A DNA stretch of 64,000 nucleotides from Microtetraspora malaysiensis (GCF_001528665.1 NZ_BBYJ01000009.1:1-64000), one strand, 5' to 3'. Shown: positions 45,538 to 54,080, counted from the first letter of the stretch. Notes: generated by a model from the sequence alone, not told the origin. Numbers and translations are program-made.

Positions 45538-46938
45538 GTGGGACGGCACTCGACCGGTACGGGGTCGCCTCGTTGGCCGCTCGCGGTCGGCCTCCTTGTG
45601 GTGACGGTCGCCGCGATGGCGGCGATCCTCGGGGGCGCCGCCGCCCGGCGCTCCGGAGGCGCGGGTGGCGCGACGACGGCGCCGCGCCCGGTCTCCGCGG
45701 TGACGCCGCTCTCCTTCGAGGGGGCGGCGGGCCCGCCTGAGCGGTGGCCGCGCTGGGGCATGACCCACACGCAGTACAGCGTGACCGAGGACGAGCCGGC
45801 GGCCGCGGAGCGCGCGCGGGCGGAGCTGGGCGCCCGGCCCGTCGTGCAGAACCAGCACATCATGGGGTTCGGGGCGGGCAACCCGGAGCCCGAGCCGGGG
45901 GCGTACGACTTCTCCTCCCTGGACGAGCGGGTGCGGCTCATGGCGGAGACCGGGGCGGCCCCGGTCCTCACGCTCTGCTGCGCCCCCGACTGGATGAAGG
46001 GCGGGCGCCCCGGCGCGACCGACTGGAGTCTGCTGGAGGTCGCCCCGCGGCGCGAGCACTTCGCCGACTTCGCCCGGCTGGCCGCGGCCGTGGCCCGGCG
46101 CTATCCCAACATCCGCCACTTCATCGTGTGGAACGAGTTCAAGGGCTTCTGGGACGGCCCGCGCCGGGAGTGGAACGCCGCCGCCTACACCGAGCTGTAC
46201 AACCAGGTGTACGACGCGCTCAAGGCGGTGAACCCGGCGATCAAGGTGGGCGGGCCGTACGTGCCGGTGGCCAGCCGGGCCGGGGACGCGGCCGGCTCCG
46301 AGGTCGCCGGTCCCTGGGGCGCGGTGGACCCCAAGGTGCTCAAGGCGGTGGACTACTGGCTGCGCCACAAGCGGGGCGCGGACTTCGTGGTCGTCGACGG
46401 AGGGGTGACCGGCGAGGACGGTCGGTCCCGGCCGGACGAGTTCGGGGCGCTCGGCAAGTTCGGCGCGATGACCACGTGGCTGCGCGAGCGCTCCGGCCTG
46501 CCCGTGTGGTGGGCCGAGTTCTACCCGCTGCCCTGCGCCTCACTGGAGCCGGGCGGCGCCTGTCCCGCGCTCGACTGGGACGAGCGGCGCCGTACGGCGG
46601 TGACGGCGGCGGCGCTGATCGAACTGGCCGCGAGCGGCGCGGACACCGCGCTCTACTGGGACACCCACCGGCCGAAGACCCGCGACTGCCCGCTCTGCCT
46701 GTGGTCGGGAGACGACGGCACCCCGCGGCCCGCGCTGGCGCTGCTGCGGGACTTCGCCCACCGGTTCCCCGAAGGGACCGAACCGGTCGCCGTGGACGTC
46801 TCGACGCCCCAGGTGCGCGCTCTCGGCGGTGTCGGACGGACGATCGTCGTGAACACGACCGACCGCCGTCTCACCGCCCGGGTGGACGGCCGCGAGCTGA
46901 CGCTCAAGCCGTACGAGGTGCGCTGGACGGACCGCTGA
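45538..46938 (+). CDS. GH39-like extracytoplasmic glycoside hydrolase, paralogue of 37828-39153
   Basis: A 466-residue hydrolase with an N-terminal membrane anchor (LAVGLLVVTVAAMAAILGG) and no lipobox, unlike its lipoprotein-like paralogue. Active-site residues are Glu200 (HFIVWNEFKGF) and Glu327 (VWWAEFYP). Identical blocks such as VQNQHIMGFGA and LCCAPDWMKGG show common ancestry. An added Cys-rich insertion lies after the nucleophile (CASLEPGGACPAL and CPLCLW). Together the two enzymes bracket the central genes of the locus. The GTG start follows a leaderless-type promoter. Confidence 0.82.
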   Translation: MGRHSTGTGSPRWPLAVGLLVVTVAAMAAILGGAAARRSGGAGGATTAPRPVSAVTPLSFEGAAGPPERWPRWGMTHTQYSVTEDEPAAAERARAELGARPVVQNQHIMGFGAGNPEPEPGAYDFSSLDERVRLMAETGAAPVLTLCCAPDWMKGGRPGATDWSLLEVAPRREHFADFARLAAAVARRYPNIRHFIVWNEFKGFWDGPRREWNAAAYTELYNQVYDALKAVNPAIKVGGPYVPVASRAGDAAGSEVAGPWGAVDPKVLKAVDYWLRHKRGADFVVVDGGVTGEDGRSRPDEFGALGKFGAMTTWLRERSGLPVWWAEFYPLPCASLEPGGACPALDWDERRRTAVTAAALIELAASGADTALYWDTHRPKTRDCPLCLWSGDDGTPRPALALLRDFAHRFPEGTEPVAVDVSTPQVRALGGVGRTIVVNTTDRRLTARVDGRELTLKPYEVRWTDR

Positions 46939-46949
46939 CCGGCTGACCG

Positions 46950-49900
46950 TCAGAGGCCGAGGGTGAGAAAGCGCTCCACCACGACGGCCAGCGCGATCAC
47001 CGCCAGGACGGCGGCGGCCTGAATGAGGCGGCGGCGCGTCCGCGTCCGCGGCGACCCGGTCAGCCGCATCGTCTCGGCGGAGATCAGCGCGCCGGTGTAC
47101 AGGACGACGGCGGCGACGCCCACAGGCGTCCAGGGGGTGCCGCCGGGCGGAGTCACCGTGAGGTCGGGCGCCGGGGGGACCGAACCCGCCGGGGGCCGGC
47201 GCAGCGCGTAGACCGCGGCGTCCCGGTTCGCGTACAGCGTGACGAGGTCGGGGGAGGCGGCCATGGCCCCGCGCATCCGGACGCCCCAGTCGCGGGGGAA
47301 CCCGTCGCCGAGCGGGTCGGTGACCTCCATCATGGTCTCCTGGCTGCGCGCGGCCAGCAGGAAGGTGCCCGGCCCCGTCTCACGCAGTGCCGCCACGATC
47401 GGCGCGACGTCGGTGGGATCGACCGGCGGGGAGACGCCCAGCCACTCGATCCGCTCGACGTGCTTCTCCCGCCACGGGATCACGCTGTAGGCCGTGTCGC
47501 CCGTCACCGTGCCGGGTTTCTCCTCGGTCGGGGTCAGCATCAGGACGCGCGCGCTCGGCTTGTCGTGGGCGTAGATGTAGTCGAGCGCCGCGGCCTCACC
47601 GGAGGTCACCCGCTCGAACTGCTCGTTGCCGTACTTGGCGATGTAGAAGCCGCCGGCGAGGCTGAGCACGGTCACGAAGGCGAGCGCCATCGGGAGACGG
47701 GCCCGCAGCCGCACCAGGGCGGAGCGGGCCGGCCGGGTCTGGCGGACCTCGCGCAGCCGCACGCTGTCGGGCGAGCTGGGGAAGAACGCGTACGCCGCGA
47801 GCAGGCAGGCCCCGGGCAGCATGAAGAAGTAGACGCGCAGCCCCATCTCGCCGCCGTAGCTCTGCATGGCCATGGCGGACACCGGCAGCACGGTGAGTAC
47901 CAGGGCGACCCGGTCGATCACCCGGCGCCGCAGCCGGCGCAGCAGGCCGATCCCGGCCAGCAGCGCGAGCGCGACGGCGAAGCCGAGCCGCACCTTCAGC
48001 ACGAGCGCGTGCACCGGGTCGCCGGTCGAGGCGGCGATCCGGCCGGTGGTGTTGGTGGTCAGGTTGTTCACCAGCGACCCGAAGGCGCCGAACATGTCCC
48101 CGAGGTGACCCGCCCAGTACGGCGTGGCCAGGTAGCTCACCCACGCGACGGCCAGCCCGCCGACCAGCCACGGCAGCGTGCTCAGCGAGCAGCGCCGTAC
48201 GATCACCAGGCCGAGGGCGGCCGAGGTCATCATGAACGGGGTGATCTGGTGGCTCGCGGTGGCCGCGGCGCCGAGCACGATCAGGACGGCGAACAGCACG
48301 ATCCGCGTCATCCCGTCCGCGGGGCGGGAGGCGAACTCGCCGGGGTCCGCCGCGTCGAGCAGCCGGGCGATCCGGCCGAACACCGTACGCGGCGGCCGGC
48401 CCGGCCCGGCGCGCTCCTCCCTGCCGAACCAGGTGACGATGATCGCCAGGAACAGCAGGTACATGAAGTACGTGGTGCCCTGCGGCGAGAAGTAGTCCTG
48501 GCCGATCCACTGGAGGGTGACGAACAGGATCGCGGCCAGCCACTTGGCCCGCCGGTCGGCGCGCATCCGGCGCAGGATCAGCAGCAGGGGGACCAGGTAG
48601 AGGATGTTCGCGGCGACCGGGTACCAGTTCATGAACTGGCGCAGGTCGTCCATGCCCATCGCGCTGCCGACGAAGGCGAACAGCGAGAAGAACCCGGGCC
48701 AGCTGAAGCGCGCGTCCAGGCCGGGCAGCGTCTCGCCGCTGCGCGCGATGAACTCCACGAACCCCGCGTGCAGCCAGGCCGTCGGGAACCGCGGCTCGCC
48801 GGAGACGAGCGCCGACGCGCCGTGCAGGCAGAAGGTGACGGCGAAGAGCTGCAGGAGCAGCAGGACCGGACGGTAGCGGCGCTGCGTCAGCGTCACGAAG
48901 AACGACGCGATGAGCAGCGCCAGACCGCCGAGCGCCACCGGAGGGAGGACGGAGACCAGGCCGAGGCCGTTCATCCGGTCCGCGTCGACGCCGGTCAGCG
49001 AGGTGCGCGGGGTGACCAGCGCGATCACGAAGATCGCGAAACCCTCGGTGGCGAGCACCGGCAGCACCCAGCGTCGCGCCCGTTCCGCCCAGCCCGGCCC
49101 GGGGCCGCCGGCGCGGGTCGGCACGGCCCGGCCGAGCGAGGAGACGAGGGCGCCGGCACGGTGGGGGATGGTGGCCACGGAGACCATCATGCGTGAGACC
49201 GGGCCGGTCGGGGCGTGTCCCGGGACGATCAACGCGCGCAGCAGGGAGGGCGCGATCGCGAGCGCCACCGCGAGCTGCGCGACCAGGAGGGCCGTGCCCA
49301 CGCCGTTGATCCCGAGGCGGGGGAGCAGCAGGAAGGCGCCGCCGAACGCGAGGGCGCACATCGCGCCCTGGACGACGGCGAGCGTCCTGGCGCGGCTGCG
49401 CGCCCGCAGCACGCCCAGATAGATCTCGATCACCGCGCGGGGCAGCGCGGCCAGGGCGATGAGCCGCAGCAGGGCGGTCGCGTGCGCGGCGTGCCCCGGC
49501 CCGAACACCGCCATGACGTACGGCGCGAGCACGACGACGGCGAGCACTGCCGGGGCGAGGACCGCCAGCGAGCGGGCGAGCGCACGGCGGGCGTGCCGGG
49601 CGAGCCCGGCCGAGTCGAAGACGGCCTCCACGGTCAGCGAGGAGGCCATCGTGAAGGCGAGCATCTCCAGGATGCCGCCCAGCATCCCGGTGCTGTAGTA
49701 GTAGTTGTACGTCGTCGCGTCCACGTGGACGCCCACGATCACCGGCAGCAGATACGTGATCGCCAGGATGAACGTGGATCCCAGGTAGTCGCCCGCGAGG
49801 AACCGTCCGACGGCGCGCAGGGTGGGCGGCGTGCGGTCCGCGGTGTCGCGCGCGTGGCGCGGGACAAGCCTGCGGAACATCAGCAGGTTGACCGGCACCA

Positions 49901-50543
49901 TGGACAGCGCGACCGCGACCACCCACGACACGGTGATCCCGGCCGCGGGCAGGAGCCGGGCCAGCGCGACCAGCAGCACGATCTTGACGAGGCTCGACCC
50001 GATGGTGCTGAACGGGACCCAGGTCGCCTTCCGCAGCCCGGTCAGCGCCACGTCCTGGAGGGTGAAGACGACCCAGACGAGCACCGCGCCGACGAACAGC
50101 GTCCCCGGGCCGAGCCCGGCCAGGTCGCGGTAGTTGTCCCCCCACCGGTCCAGGGTGAGCAGGAAGACCACGGTCGCCAGGCCCGCCGCGGCGAGGGAGA
50201 CCAGGTAGACCGAGCGGATGAACCGGCCCGTCGCCCGGCCGGCGTCCGGGATGAACCGCGTGAGGGTGCCGACGAAGCCGAACGACGTGATCGCGGCGAG
50301 AAGGCGCATCGCCCCGATCGCGGCCATCGCGCGGCCGCCGTTCGCCGTGTCGTACAGGCGGGCCGCGAGCACCCAGTAGATCAGGCCGAGTCCGCCGGAG
50401 CCGACCGCGCTGACCATGAGCGCGTACGCGTTCCTGAGCAGGGGGTCGCGCAGGCCGAGGGTGAAGCGTGCGCCGCGAGTCGCGCGCCCCTGATCCTCCC
50501 GCGTCACGTCGTCGGGCGTCGTGCGAGGGAGGATCTCAGTCAC
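46950..50543 (-). CDS. Polysaccharide flippase fused to a polytopic glycosyltransferase-like membrane domain
   Basis: A 1197-residue membrane protein. Residues about 35-440 match a MOP/Wzx-type flippase with 12-14 helices, including GLGLIYWVLAARLYDTANGG near the N-terminus and a C-terminal GINGVGTALLVAQLAVAL. A basic linker (441-490) joins a second polytopic region (about 490-1190) with 10 or more helices, a large extracytoplasmic loop near its start and a soluble domain near 1010-1140; this looks like a GT-C glycosyltransferase or polymerase. The product would thus flip a lipid-linked glycan and act on it. GTG 50543 is chosen; upstream frame is Arg/Pro-rich. The DPM1-like gene lies 154 bases upstream on the same strand. 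Confidence 0.8.
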   Translation of the reverse strand: MTEILPRTTPDDVTREDQGRATRGARFTLGLRDPLLRNAYALMVSAVGSGGLGLIYWVLAARLYDTANGGRAMAAIGAMRLLAAITSFGFVGTLTRFIPDAGRATGRFIRSVYLVSLAAAGLATVVFLLTLDRWGDNYRDLAGLGPGTLFVGAVLVWVVFTLQDVALTGLRKATWVPFSTIGSSLVKIVLLVALARLLPAAGITVSWVVAVALSMVPVNLLMFRRLVPRHARDTADRTPPTLRAVGRFLAGDYLGSTFILAITYLLPVIVGVHVDATTYNYYYSTGMLGGILEMLAFTMASSLTVEAVFDSAGLARHARRALARSLAVLAPAVLAVVVLAPYVMAVFGPGHAAHATALLRLIALAALPRAVIEIYLGVLRARSRARTLAVVQGAMCALAFGGAFLLLPRLGINGVGTALLVAQLAVALAIAPSLLRALIVPGHAPTGPVSRMMVSVATIPHRAGALVSSLGRAVPTRAGGPGPGWAERARRWVLPVLATEGFAIFVIALVTPRTSLTGVDADRMNGLGLVSVLPPVALGGLALLIASFFVTLTQRRYRPVLLLLQLFAVTFCLHGASALVSGEPRFPTAWLHAGFVEFIARSGETLPGLDARFSWPGFFSLFAFVGSAMGMDDLRQFMNWYPVAANILYLVPLLLILRRMRADRRAKWLAAILFVTLQWIGQDYFSPQGTTYFMYLLFLAIIVTWFGREERAGPGRPPRTVFGRIARLLDAADPGEFASRPADGMTRIVLFAVLIVLGAAATASHQITPFMMTSAALGLVIVRRCSLSTLPWLVGGLAVAWVSYLATPYWAGHLGDMFGAFGSLVNNLTTNTTGRIAASTGDPVHALVLKVRLGFAVALALLAGIGLLRRLRRRVIDRVALVLTVLPVSAMAMQSYGGEMGLRVYFFMLPGACLLAAYAFFPSSPDSVRLREVRQTRPARSALVRLRARLPMALAFVTVLSLAGGFYIAKYGNEQFERVTSGEAAALDYIYAHDKPSARVLMLTPTEEKPGTVTGDTAYSVIPWREKHVERIEWLGVSPPVDPTDVAPIVAALRETGPGTFLLAARSQETMMEVTDPLGDGFPRDWGVRMRGAMAASPDLVTLYANRDAAVYALRRPPAGSVPPAPDLTVTPPGGTPWTPVGVAAVVLYTGALISAETMRLTGSPRTRTRRRLIQAAAVLAVIALAVVVERFLTLGL

Positions 50544-50697
50544 GGGGCTGCTTCCAGCGGCACAGCGGGTACCCCCACATCGGGCCGGACGGCGACGCCG
50601 CGCCGCGGGCGGCGGCACGGCAAGATCGACGTGATTGTCCGGCAGGACACCGCCGCGCCGCAAGGGGAATCGCGAAGCGGCGGAGCCGTGCGGACGG

Positions 50698-51441
50698 TCA
50701 CGCGGCCCCCTGGTCGGCCGCCGCGGGCGGGGCCTGGGCGGGGGTCCGGACGGGCGCCGCCGTCCGCTTCGCGCGCTCGCGCACGATCGTCTTGAGCACC
50801 CGCCACCCGTCCCGGACCGCGCGCAGGTTGCTCGTCCCATGAATGCGGTTGCGCTCGTGGCTGGGGATCTCGTGCACCCGCAGCCCGGCCTTGGCGACGC
50901 GGATGTTCATCAGCGTCTCGACTTCGAAACCGTCGCAGTCGAGGCCGAGCACGTCGAGGTGGCGGGCCCAGAAGGCGTTGTAGCCGTAGCACAGGTCGGT
51001 GTAGCGGGTGCCGTAGAGCCGGTTGACCAGCGTGCTGAGCACGAAGTTGCCGAGGCGCCGGCAGAGGGTGATGTCGTCGCTGCCGCCGCCGCTGGCGAAC
51101 CGCGACCCCTTGGCGTAGTCGGCGCCGGCGACCAGCGCGCCGACGAACCTGATGATCTCGCGGCCGTCGGTGGAGCCGTCGGCGTCGATCATCACGATGA
51201 TGTCGCCCGTGCAGGCCGCGAACCCGGCGGCCAGCGCGTCGCCCTTGCCCTTCCCGCTCTGCTGGACCACGCGCAGGCCGGGCCGCAGCCGCCGGGCCAC
51301 CGCGACGGTGTCGTCGGTCGAGTTGCCGTCGACCAGGACGACCTCGCTCACCCAGCGGGGGAGCGTGGCGAAGACGTGCGGGAGGTTCTCGGCCTCGTTG
51401 AGGGCGGGGACCACGACGCTGACGCGCGGGGATATCGCCAT
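50698..51441 (-). CDS. Dolichol-phosphate mannosyltransferase-like GT2
   Basis: A 247-residue GT-A enzyme. It begins MAISPRVSVVVPALNEAENL; VVLVDGNSTDDTVAVAR and MIDADGSTDG hold the metal-binding Asp residues. The group transfers a sugar to polyprenyl phosphate or makes lipid-linked sugars. The open frame continues upstream to 51603, but codons between 51441 and 51537 include two TTA and several other AT-rich codons not used elsewhere in the gene, so I treat that part as untranslated leader. It is upstream of the flippase fusion and probably supplies its lipid-linked donor. Confidence 0.85.
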   Translation of the reverse strand: MAISPRVSVVVPALNEAENLPHVFATLPRWVSEVVLVDGNSTDDTVAVARRLRPGLRVVQQSGKGKGDALAAGFAACTGDIIVMIDADGSTDGREIIRFVGALVAGADYAKGSRFASGGGSDDITLCRRLGNFVLSTLVNRLYGTRYTDLCYGYNAFWARHLDVLGLDCDGFEVETLMNIRVAKAGLRVHEIPSHERNRIHGTSNLRAVRDGWRVLKTIVRERAKRTAAPVRTPAQAPPAAADQGAA

Positions 51442-52064
51442 ATCAGGCGTTAAGCGGATAAATCCGTCGCTGGACGGCTTGTGAGTGAATGTCGTTAAAT
51501 GTGAACGCGAGATAGATTTGGTGCTCTCGGGGTTCATGTTATGAGGATCCTCCGGGGGCATTCGGGGCATGGTGCTGACGGCGTCATCGGCGCGGGGGCA
51601 CATTGCCCGTCGCTATCAGCGAGGACGTTGGAACGTACCTGTTAGGTCTCGCGACGGCCCGGTCAGGTTGGCAGGACGACCGAAAATCCGGCGAAAAACG
51701 AGGGCTACGTTACATTCCTGATCTATGTCCCGGGCGGCCGATCGCGTGGTACGCCTTTTGCCCCGATTTTCGAGCGGATCTCGCGCAATGCCCCCACACC
51801 CTCGCCGAACTCGGTCTTCGCGCCGACGCGGGGCACGGAATCGGAGGAGGGATAAACCGCGTGACCCCCGGCGGCGGCTGATCGTTAAACTCATCTGACC
51901 AAGCGCGCGGTAGGGTGTCAACGCTGACGTCCGGATTCCTCGTCCCGTTTACCGCGTTCCCAAAACGTGATCCAACCGTCGTGCGCCGCCTGGCCGGCCC
52001 CCGATGCGGCCGCGCGGGCGTGGAAACGGTCCGATCCCACGCCCGCGCCGAGCCCGTCAATTCG
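51442..52064 (-). other. 623-base gene-free stretch, long leader of the GT2-flippase operon
   Basis: I find no supportable gene here. Open frames in it lack codon bias and recognisable sequence. A promoter on the minus strand at 51893-51921 implies a 5' leader of roughly 445 bases before the GT2 start. Base composition is lower in GC than the surrounding genes, especially 51441-51540 and 51690-51780. Confidence 0.55.
51893..51921 (-). promoter_or_regulatory. Promoter with consensus -35 upstream of GT2-flippase operon
   Basis: Minus-strand TTGACA (51921-51916), 17-base spacer, then TCAGAT (51898-51893). This is the best sigma-70-like -35 box in the window. Confidence 0.5.
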
Positions 52065-53408
52065 TCAGTCCGTAATGTCGCGCCGTCCCAAGGACGGGCC
52101 GTGCTCGAAGGGCACGCCGCTCCCGAGGAAGTCCCCCCTGCCCGGAAGCGCGAGCCGTCGCGGCGGCCGGCGCTCGAACGGCACCGGCGGCGCGGCCCGC
52201 GCCGCCCGGGCCGCCAGGGCAGCCGCCTGCCCGGGGTCCTGGAACTGCGCCATCCGCCGGACCACCTGGCGGCGCAGCTCCGGCAGGTATGCGTAGAAAC
52301 GGTCGCCGGGACACGACGTGGTGTTGAGGTCGCGGTGGCCGACGATCGCCACGGTCGGGTCGAGCCCGTAGACCCCGCAGAGCCAGGCGGCGAGGCGGGT
52401 CAGCGCGTCGATCTGCCGCTGCGGAGGCAGCTCCTTCATGTACGTGCCCTCGGTCTCGATGCCGAGCGTGTGGTTGTTGTGGTTGGCCGTGTGCGCGCCG
52501 ACCACGTGCTCCCCGCGCGCGATGGCGGCGAGCGTGCCGTTCCTCCCCTCCATGACGTAGCCGCCGCGGCTGACCGTGAACTGCTGGCCGATGTCGTTCC
52601 AGCCGTTGCGGTACATGTGGTAACGCTGGATCGCCTGCGAGAGCCGGAAGGCGGCGTCGATCCCGGTGTCGGAGACGTTGGCGGTCGCGGTGTGGTGGAT
52701 GACGATCCGGTCGGGCCCGTGGTGCACCACCTGGGCGCGCCGCCGCGGCGCGCGGGCCCGCCACTCCTGCCGGGTATAGATGTGCGGCGGGAGGGCTAAC
52801 GCGGTTCCCGTGGTGAGCCGGGCGATCGGCGCGGCCCCCCGCAGGCCCGTGCGCGTCGTGCCCGTCTTACCCGTCATGCCCGTCATGCCTGTGCCCGCGC
52901 TGGTCGCGCCCGTCGCCACTGTGCCGGCCATCTCTGCGCGGGCCATCTCGGTGCCCGTCATCTCCATGCCGGCCATCGCCGTGTCGGCCATCTCGGTACC
53001 GGCCATCTCTGTGCCGGCCGTCCCCACCGCCGCGCCCGCGGCAGTGCCGGTCGCCGCGCCGCCCGAAGCGGCGCTGGCGGCGCCTGCGGCACCGGCCGGT
53101 TGCGCGGCCGCCGCAGTGCCCGCGGGCGCCCCGGTCGTCGCGGCCCCGCCGGTCGGCGCGCCCGGCGTGCCTGGTGCGCCCGGCGTCCGCGTGCTCCCCG
53201 GCGCGCCCGGGGGAGCGGGCGGCCGGAGCAACGCTCCGCCCGCGATGCCGCCTCCGAGCGCCAGGAACGCCCGCCTGCTGAGCGCGGGCGAGTCGTTCGC
53301 CGCAGCCGGTGTGAGACCGCGTGTGCGTACGACCTCGGGAGCCGGCCCGAGGTCGCCGGGACGTGCGGGCTCACCAGTCGGCGTGAGACCGCGGTGGAAC
53401 ACGGACAT
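52065..53408 (-). CDS. Tat-exported N-acetylmuramoyl-L-alanine amidase (PGRP family)
   Basis: A 447-residue exported protein. A twin-arginine signal (LSRRAFLALGGGIAGGALL, residues 43-61) follows a 42-residue N-region. Residues about 62-200 are a Pro/Ala/Gly/Thr linker that includes six tandem pentapeptides ending in Met (131-160). The amidase_2/PGRP domain (about 207-390) has zinc ligands His238 or His239 (IVIHHTATAN) and His358 (VGHRDLNTTSCPG). It cleaves the lactyl-alanine bond of peptidoglycan. The C-terminal tail is basic and unstructured. ATG 53408 is supported by GGGGAGGG. Confidence 0.9.
   Translation of the reverse strand: MSVFHRGLTPTGEPARPGDLGPAPEVVRTRGLTPAAANDSPALSRRAFLALGGGIAGGALLRPPAPPGAPGSTRTPGAPGTPGAPTGGAATTGAPAGTAAAAQPAGAAGAASAASGGAATGTAAGAAVGTAGTEMAGTEMADTAMAGMEMTGTEMARAEMAGTVATGATSAGTGMTGMTGKTGTTRTGLRGAAPIARLTTGTALALPPHIYTRQEWRARAPRRRAQVVHHGPDRIVIHHTATANVSDTGIDAAFRLSQAIQRYHMYRNGWNDIGQQFTVSRGGYVMEGRNGTLAAIARGEHVVGAHTANHNNHTLGIETEGTYMKELPPQRQIDALTRLAAWLCGVYGLDPTVAIVGHRDLNTTSCPGDRFYAYLPELRRQVVRRMAQFQDPGQAAALAARAARAAPPVPFERRPPRRLALPGRGDFLGSGVPFEHGPSLGRRDITD
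52929..53018 (-). repeat. Six 15-bp units encoding Met-ending pentapeptides
   Basis: Residues 131-160 of the amidase read AGTEM, AGTEM, ADTAM, AGMEM, TGTEM, ARAEM. The DNA is a degenerate 15-bp tandem array that could change copy number without shifting frame. Confidence 0.8.
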
Positions 53409-53413
53409 GTTGA

Positions 53414-53444
53414 CCCTCCCCGAGTTGAGCGTGGATTCTCGGGG
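53414..53444 (-). promoter_or_regulatory. Hairpin covering the amidase ribosome-binding site
   Basis: On the minus strand CCCCGAG (53444-53438) pairs with CTCGGGG (53424-53418), 13-base loop. The right arm shares four bases with the GGGGAGGG ribosome-binding site (53421-53414), so pairing would hide it. Confidence 0.4.
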
Positions 53445-53603
53445 TTTCCACATCCGCTGGGGAGGTCGAAGCCATCGTCCCCAAGGTCGGAGACGGCTAC
53501 TCCTCGCGGTCGGATAGTGACAGATATGTCCGCTGTCCTGTCCTGCGCCCTGTTTGGCGCCATTTCCACCCGGTCTGGCGGGCGGAACCGGCCGCGGCGG
53601 CCG

Positions 53604-54080
53604 TCACGGGATGGCGGCGAGGAAGCGCTCCCGCTCCTCTGCGGGCAGGTGGTCGATGAAGAGGACACCGTCCAGGTGGTCGGCCTCGTGCTGGAGCACC
53701 CGCGCCAGCGTGCCGATGGCGCGCACCGTGATCGGCTTGCCGTACATGTCGCGGCCGCGGGCGACGGCGGAGAAGGAGCGTTCCAGCGGCCACCACATCC
53801 CGGGAGCCGACAGGCACGCCTCGTCGGCCCGGATCAGCCGGCCGGAGGCCTCCAGGCGCGGGTTGACGATGTGGCCGGCCCGCCCCTCCACCTCGAAGGC
53901 GATCACCCGGAGCGGGACGCCGATCTGGGGCGCGGCGAGCCCCGCCCGTCCCGCCCCGGCCCGCATGGTCGCGGTGAGCGCCCGGACGAGGTCGCGTACG
54001 GACCGGTCGAAGGCGGTGACCGGTTCGGCTACGTCGCGTAGCGAAGAATCACCGAACATGCGGATCTGCCGGACAATCAT
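53604..54080 (-). CDS. def: Peptide deformylase
   Basis: A 158-residue metalloenzyme. Motif 1 GLAAPQIGV (47-55), motif 3 HEADH (131-135, QHEADHLDGVLFID) and the metal Cys89 are present. Motif 2 reads EACLS rather than the usual EGCLS, a small change next to the Cys ligand. It removes the formyl group from new polypeptides. Length is close to type I/II short enzymes. It lies alone with about 200 bases on each side; those gaps (53409-53603, 54081-54290) show no gene. Confidence 0.9.
   Translation of the reverse strand: MIVRQIRMFGDSSLRDVAEPVTAFDRSVRDLVRALTATMRAGAGRAGLAAPQIGVPLRVIAFEVEGRAGHIVNPRLEASGRLIRADEACLSAPGMWWPLERSFSAVARGRDMYGKPITVRAIGTLARVLQHEADHLDGVLFIDHLPAEERERFLAAIP

Noticed and set aside
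51442-51603. N-terminal extension of the DPM1-like GT2
   Set aside because: The extra codons include two TTA and other AT-rich codons foreign to the gene, and homologues begin at the VSVVVPALNE strand.
51603-51881. Open frame of 92 codons on the plus strand in the long gap
   Set aside because: No recognisable sequence, mixed codon use, no ribosome-binding site; several frames stay open here by base composition.
52065-53600. c-di-AMP (ydaO) riboswitch upstream of the amidase
   Set aside because: I could not match the conserved ydaO core; only a simple hairpin over the ribosome-binding site is visible.
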